From positions 1 through 6,841 of the forward strand of contig CAYRKH010000119.1 of the NCBI GenBank assembly GCA_964424805.1: DNA of 6,841 nt, written 5' to 3'. The notes under the pieces were generated by a model, which saw only the letters and a program-made list of their open reading frames with translations, was not told where the DNA came from and searched no databases. A program made the position numbers and the translations under genes. This DNA is from IDS-8 sp964424805. Its GTDB lineage: Bacteria; Pseudomonadota; Gammaproteobacteria; Steroidobacterales; Woeseiaceae. Shown piece after piece: positions 5,875-6,841 of the stretch. Numbering within the stretch: the stretch's first letter is position 1; every line of letters starts with the position of its first letter.

Positions 5875-6086
5875 GACGGTTCCTCGTCGAGTGGCTTATC
5901 ATGGATTGCCGGACCTTAATGCAAACCGTGGGCTCGAGGAATGAGGGTCATTACCTACGCCATACCGGCGTTCACCGCCATGTTCCGGACAAGCGCCGGC
6001 GCGTCGCGCACATGACTGCTCTGCGGGCTTTCCCCATCTGCCGGTCTGTGGCACCTTGATGGCATCCGCATGACGTTGGGCGATCG
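5875..6086. other. Divergent intergenic region
   Basis: This is the 212-bp gap between the bisphosphatase remnant (minus) and the beta-CASP hydrolase gene (plus), and it must hold promoters for both directions. I find only weak promoter-like matches, no strong palindrome, and no ORF with a ribosome binding site that I would support. A 24-codon frame starting at 5941 has no proper site and is not called. Confidence 0.5.
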
Positions 6087-6841
6087 ATGCAGCTGACCTT
6101 CCTCGGCGCGGCCGGCAGCGTGACGGGCTCGTGCTACCTGCTGGAGACAGGCCGCGCACGCCTGCTGCTGGAGTGCGGCCAGATACAGGGCACGCGGCAA
6201 GCGGAAGCACGGAACCGGGAACCGCTGCCGCTGGAGCTGGACAGCATCGACGCTGTCGTGCTGAGCCATGCGCACATTGATCACTCCGGCCGCCTGCCTC
6301 TGCTCCACGCCCGCGGCTACCGCGGCCCGATCTACACGCATGATGCGAGCCGCGCCCTTTGCGAGATCATGCTTTACGATTCCGCATACCTGCACGAGAA
6401 GGATGCGGAATGGCAGAACCGGAAGCGAGCACGTAAAGGCCTCCCGGCGGTCGCCCCGCTCTACACCCGGAACGATTCGACGGCGGTCATGGGCCAATTC
6501 GTGAGCGTGCCCTACCGCGAGCGCACGGAGATCCTCCCCGGCGTCGCGATACGGTTGCAAGACGCCGGGCACATCCTGGGTGCCGCCATAGTCGAAGTCT
6601 GGCTCGAGGACGGCGAGCAAAGGCGGAAAGTCGTTTTCAGCGGCGACCTCGGTCCCGGGGACGCACCGGTCATGAACGACCCGACCACCGTTCGCGACGC
6701 CGACCTCGTATTGATGGAGAGTACCTACGGCGACCGCGACCATCGGCCGTTCGACGAGACGCTCGAAGAGCTGCGTGGCATTTTCCTGGAAGCCGCGGAC
6801 CGCGGCGGCAATATCCTGATTCCTGCTTTCGCCGTCGGCCG
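6087..6841 (+). CDS. Beta-CASP metallo-beta-lactamase-fold hydrolase, probable RNase (3' end beyond window)
   Basis: The first 251 residues of a metallo-beta-lactamase-fold protein of the RNA-processing beta-CASP type (related to CPSF73/Ysh1 and bacterial YSH1-like exonucleases). The ATG at 6087 gives the family-typical start MQLTFLGAAGSVTGSCYLLE; its ribosome binding site is weak (TGGG). Two-metal site motifs are complete so far: HAHIDH at residues 61-66 with the family-typical SGRLP after it, AGHILGAA with His162, FSGDLG with Asp187, and ESTYGDRDH at 211-219, which is characteristic of beta-CASP proteins. Segment 227-251 (LEELRGIFLEAADRGGNILIP then AFAVG) leads into the beta-CASP cap domain, which is cut off. 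Full-length relatives are about 450-530 residues. It is divergent from the carbon-storage genes. The fold and family are certain; nuclease activity and RNA target are inferred from the family. Confidence 0.94.
   Translation, partial: MQLTFLGAAGSVTGSCYLLETGRARLLLECGQIQGTRQAEARNREPLPLELDSIDAVVLSHAHIDHSGRLPLLHARGYRGPIYTHDASRALCEIMLYDSAYLHEKDAEWQNRKRARKGLPAVAPLYTRNDSTAVMGQFVSVPYRERTEILPGVAIRLQDAGHILGAAIVEVWLEDGEQRRKVVFSGDLGPGDAPVMNDPTTVRDADLVLMESTYGDRDHRPFDETLEELRGIFLEAADRGGNILIPAFAVG

Noticed and set aside
6048..6066. FNR/ANR-like site starting TTGAT upstream of the beta-CASP gene
   Set aside because: Only one half-site is present. The matching ATCAA half is absent at the required 4-base spacing.
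5955..6743. 262-codon minus-strand frame opposite the beta-CASP gene
   Set aside because: It is antisense to a gene with complete metallo-beta-lactamase motifs and has no recognisable domain itself.

Overview
The window looks like chromosomal DNA of a GC-rich proteobacterium, probably a gammaproteobacterium. This rests on a YcbB-type L,D-transpeptidase beside a YcbK-type (DUF882) Tat-exported peptidase, a hydrogenase-type cytochrome b, and codons strongly biased to G/C at third positions. No mobile element, CRISPR array, tRNA or rRNA is visible, and I see no clearly new multi-gene system. The unusual content is gene decay and two small or unclassified proteins.

Layout. (1) Positions 1-1645 hold a cell-wall pair. 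A murein L,D-transpeptidase on the minus strand runs off the left edge. It is divergent, across 88 bp, from a plus-strand DUF882 peptidase whose reading frame is broken by a one-base deletion near 1313. (2) Positions 1717-3089, minus strand, form a compact three-gene unit: diheme cytochrome b561, then a previously hidden 42-residue membrane peptide, then a UspA-type stress protein. Gaps and overlaps are only a few bases, so it is probably one operon linking membrane electron transfer with a stress response. (3) Positions 3344-3718, plus strand, encode a 124-residue protein with ten cysteines that I cannot assign to a function. (4) Positions 3806-5874, minus strand, hold an intact short-form alpha-glucan phosphorylase preceded by the wreck of a class V fructose-1,6-bisphosphatase. 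Only the first ~17 and last ~60 residues of the bisphosphatase survive, joined out of frame. (5) From 6087 to the right edge, plus strand, lies the N-terminal two thirds of the metallo-beta-lactamase part of a beta-CASP RNase-like hydrolase.

Taken together, regions 2 to 5 resemble an energy-storage and stress neighbourhood: glycogen breakdown, a gluconeogenic enzyme now lost, Usp, a respiratory cytochrome and an RNA-processing-type hydrolase. That reading is inference from gene content. The longest stretches without a gene are 3090-3343 (promoter region between the cytochrome operon and the cysteine-rich gene) and 5875-6086 (divergent promoter region). Neither contains an ORF or RNA that I can support.
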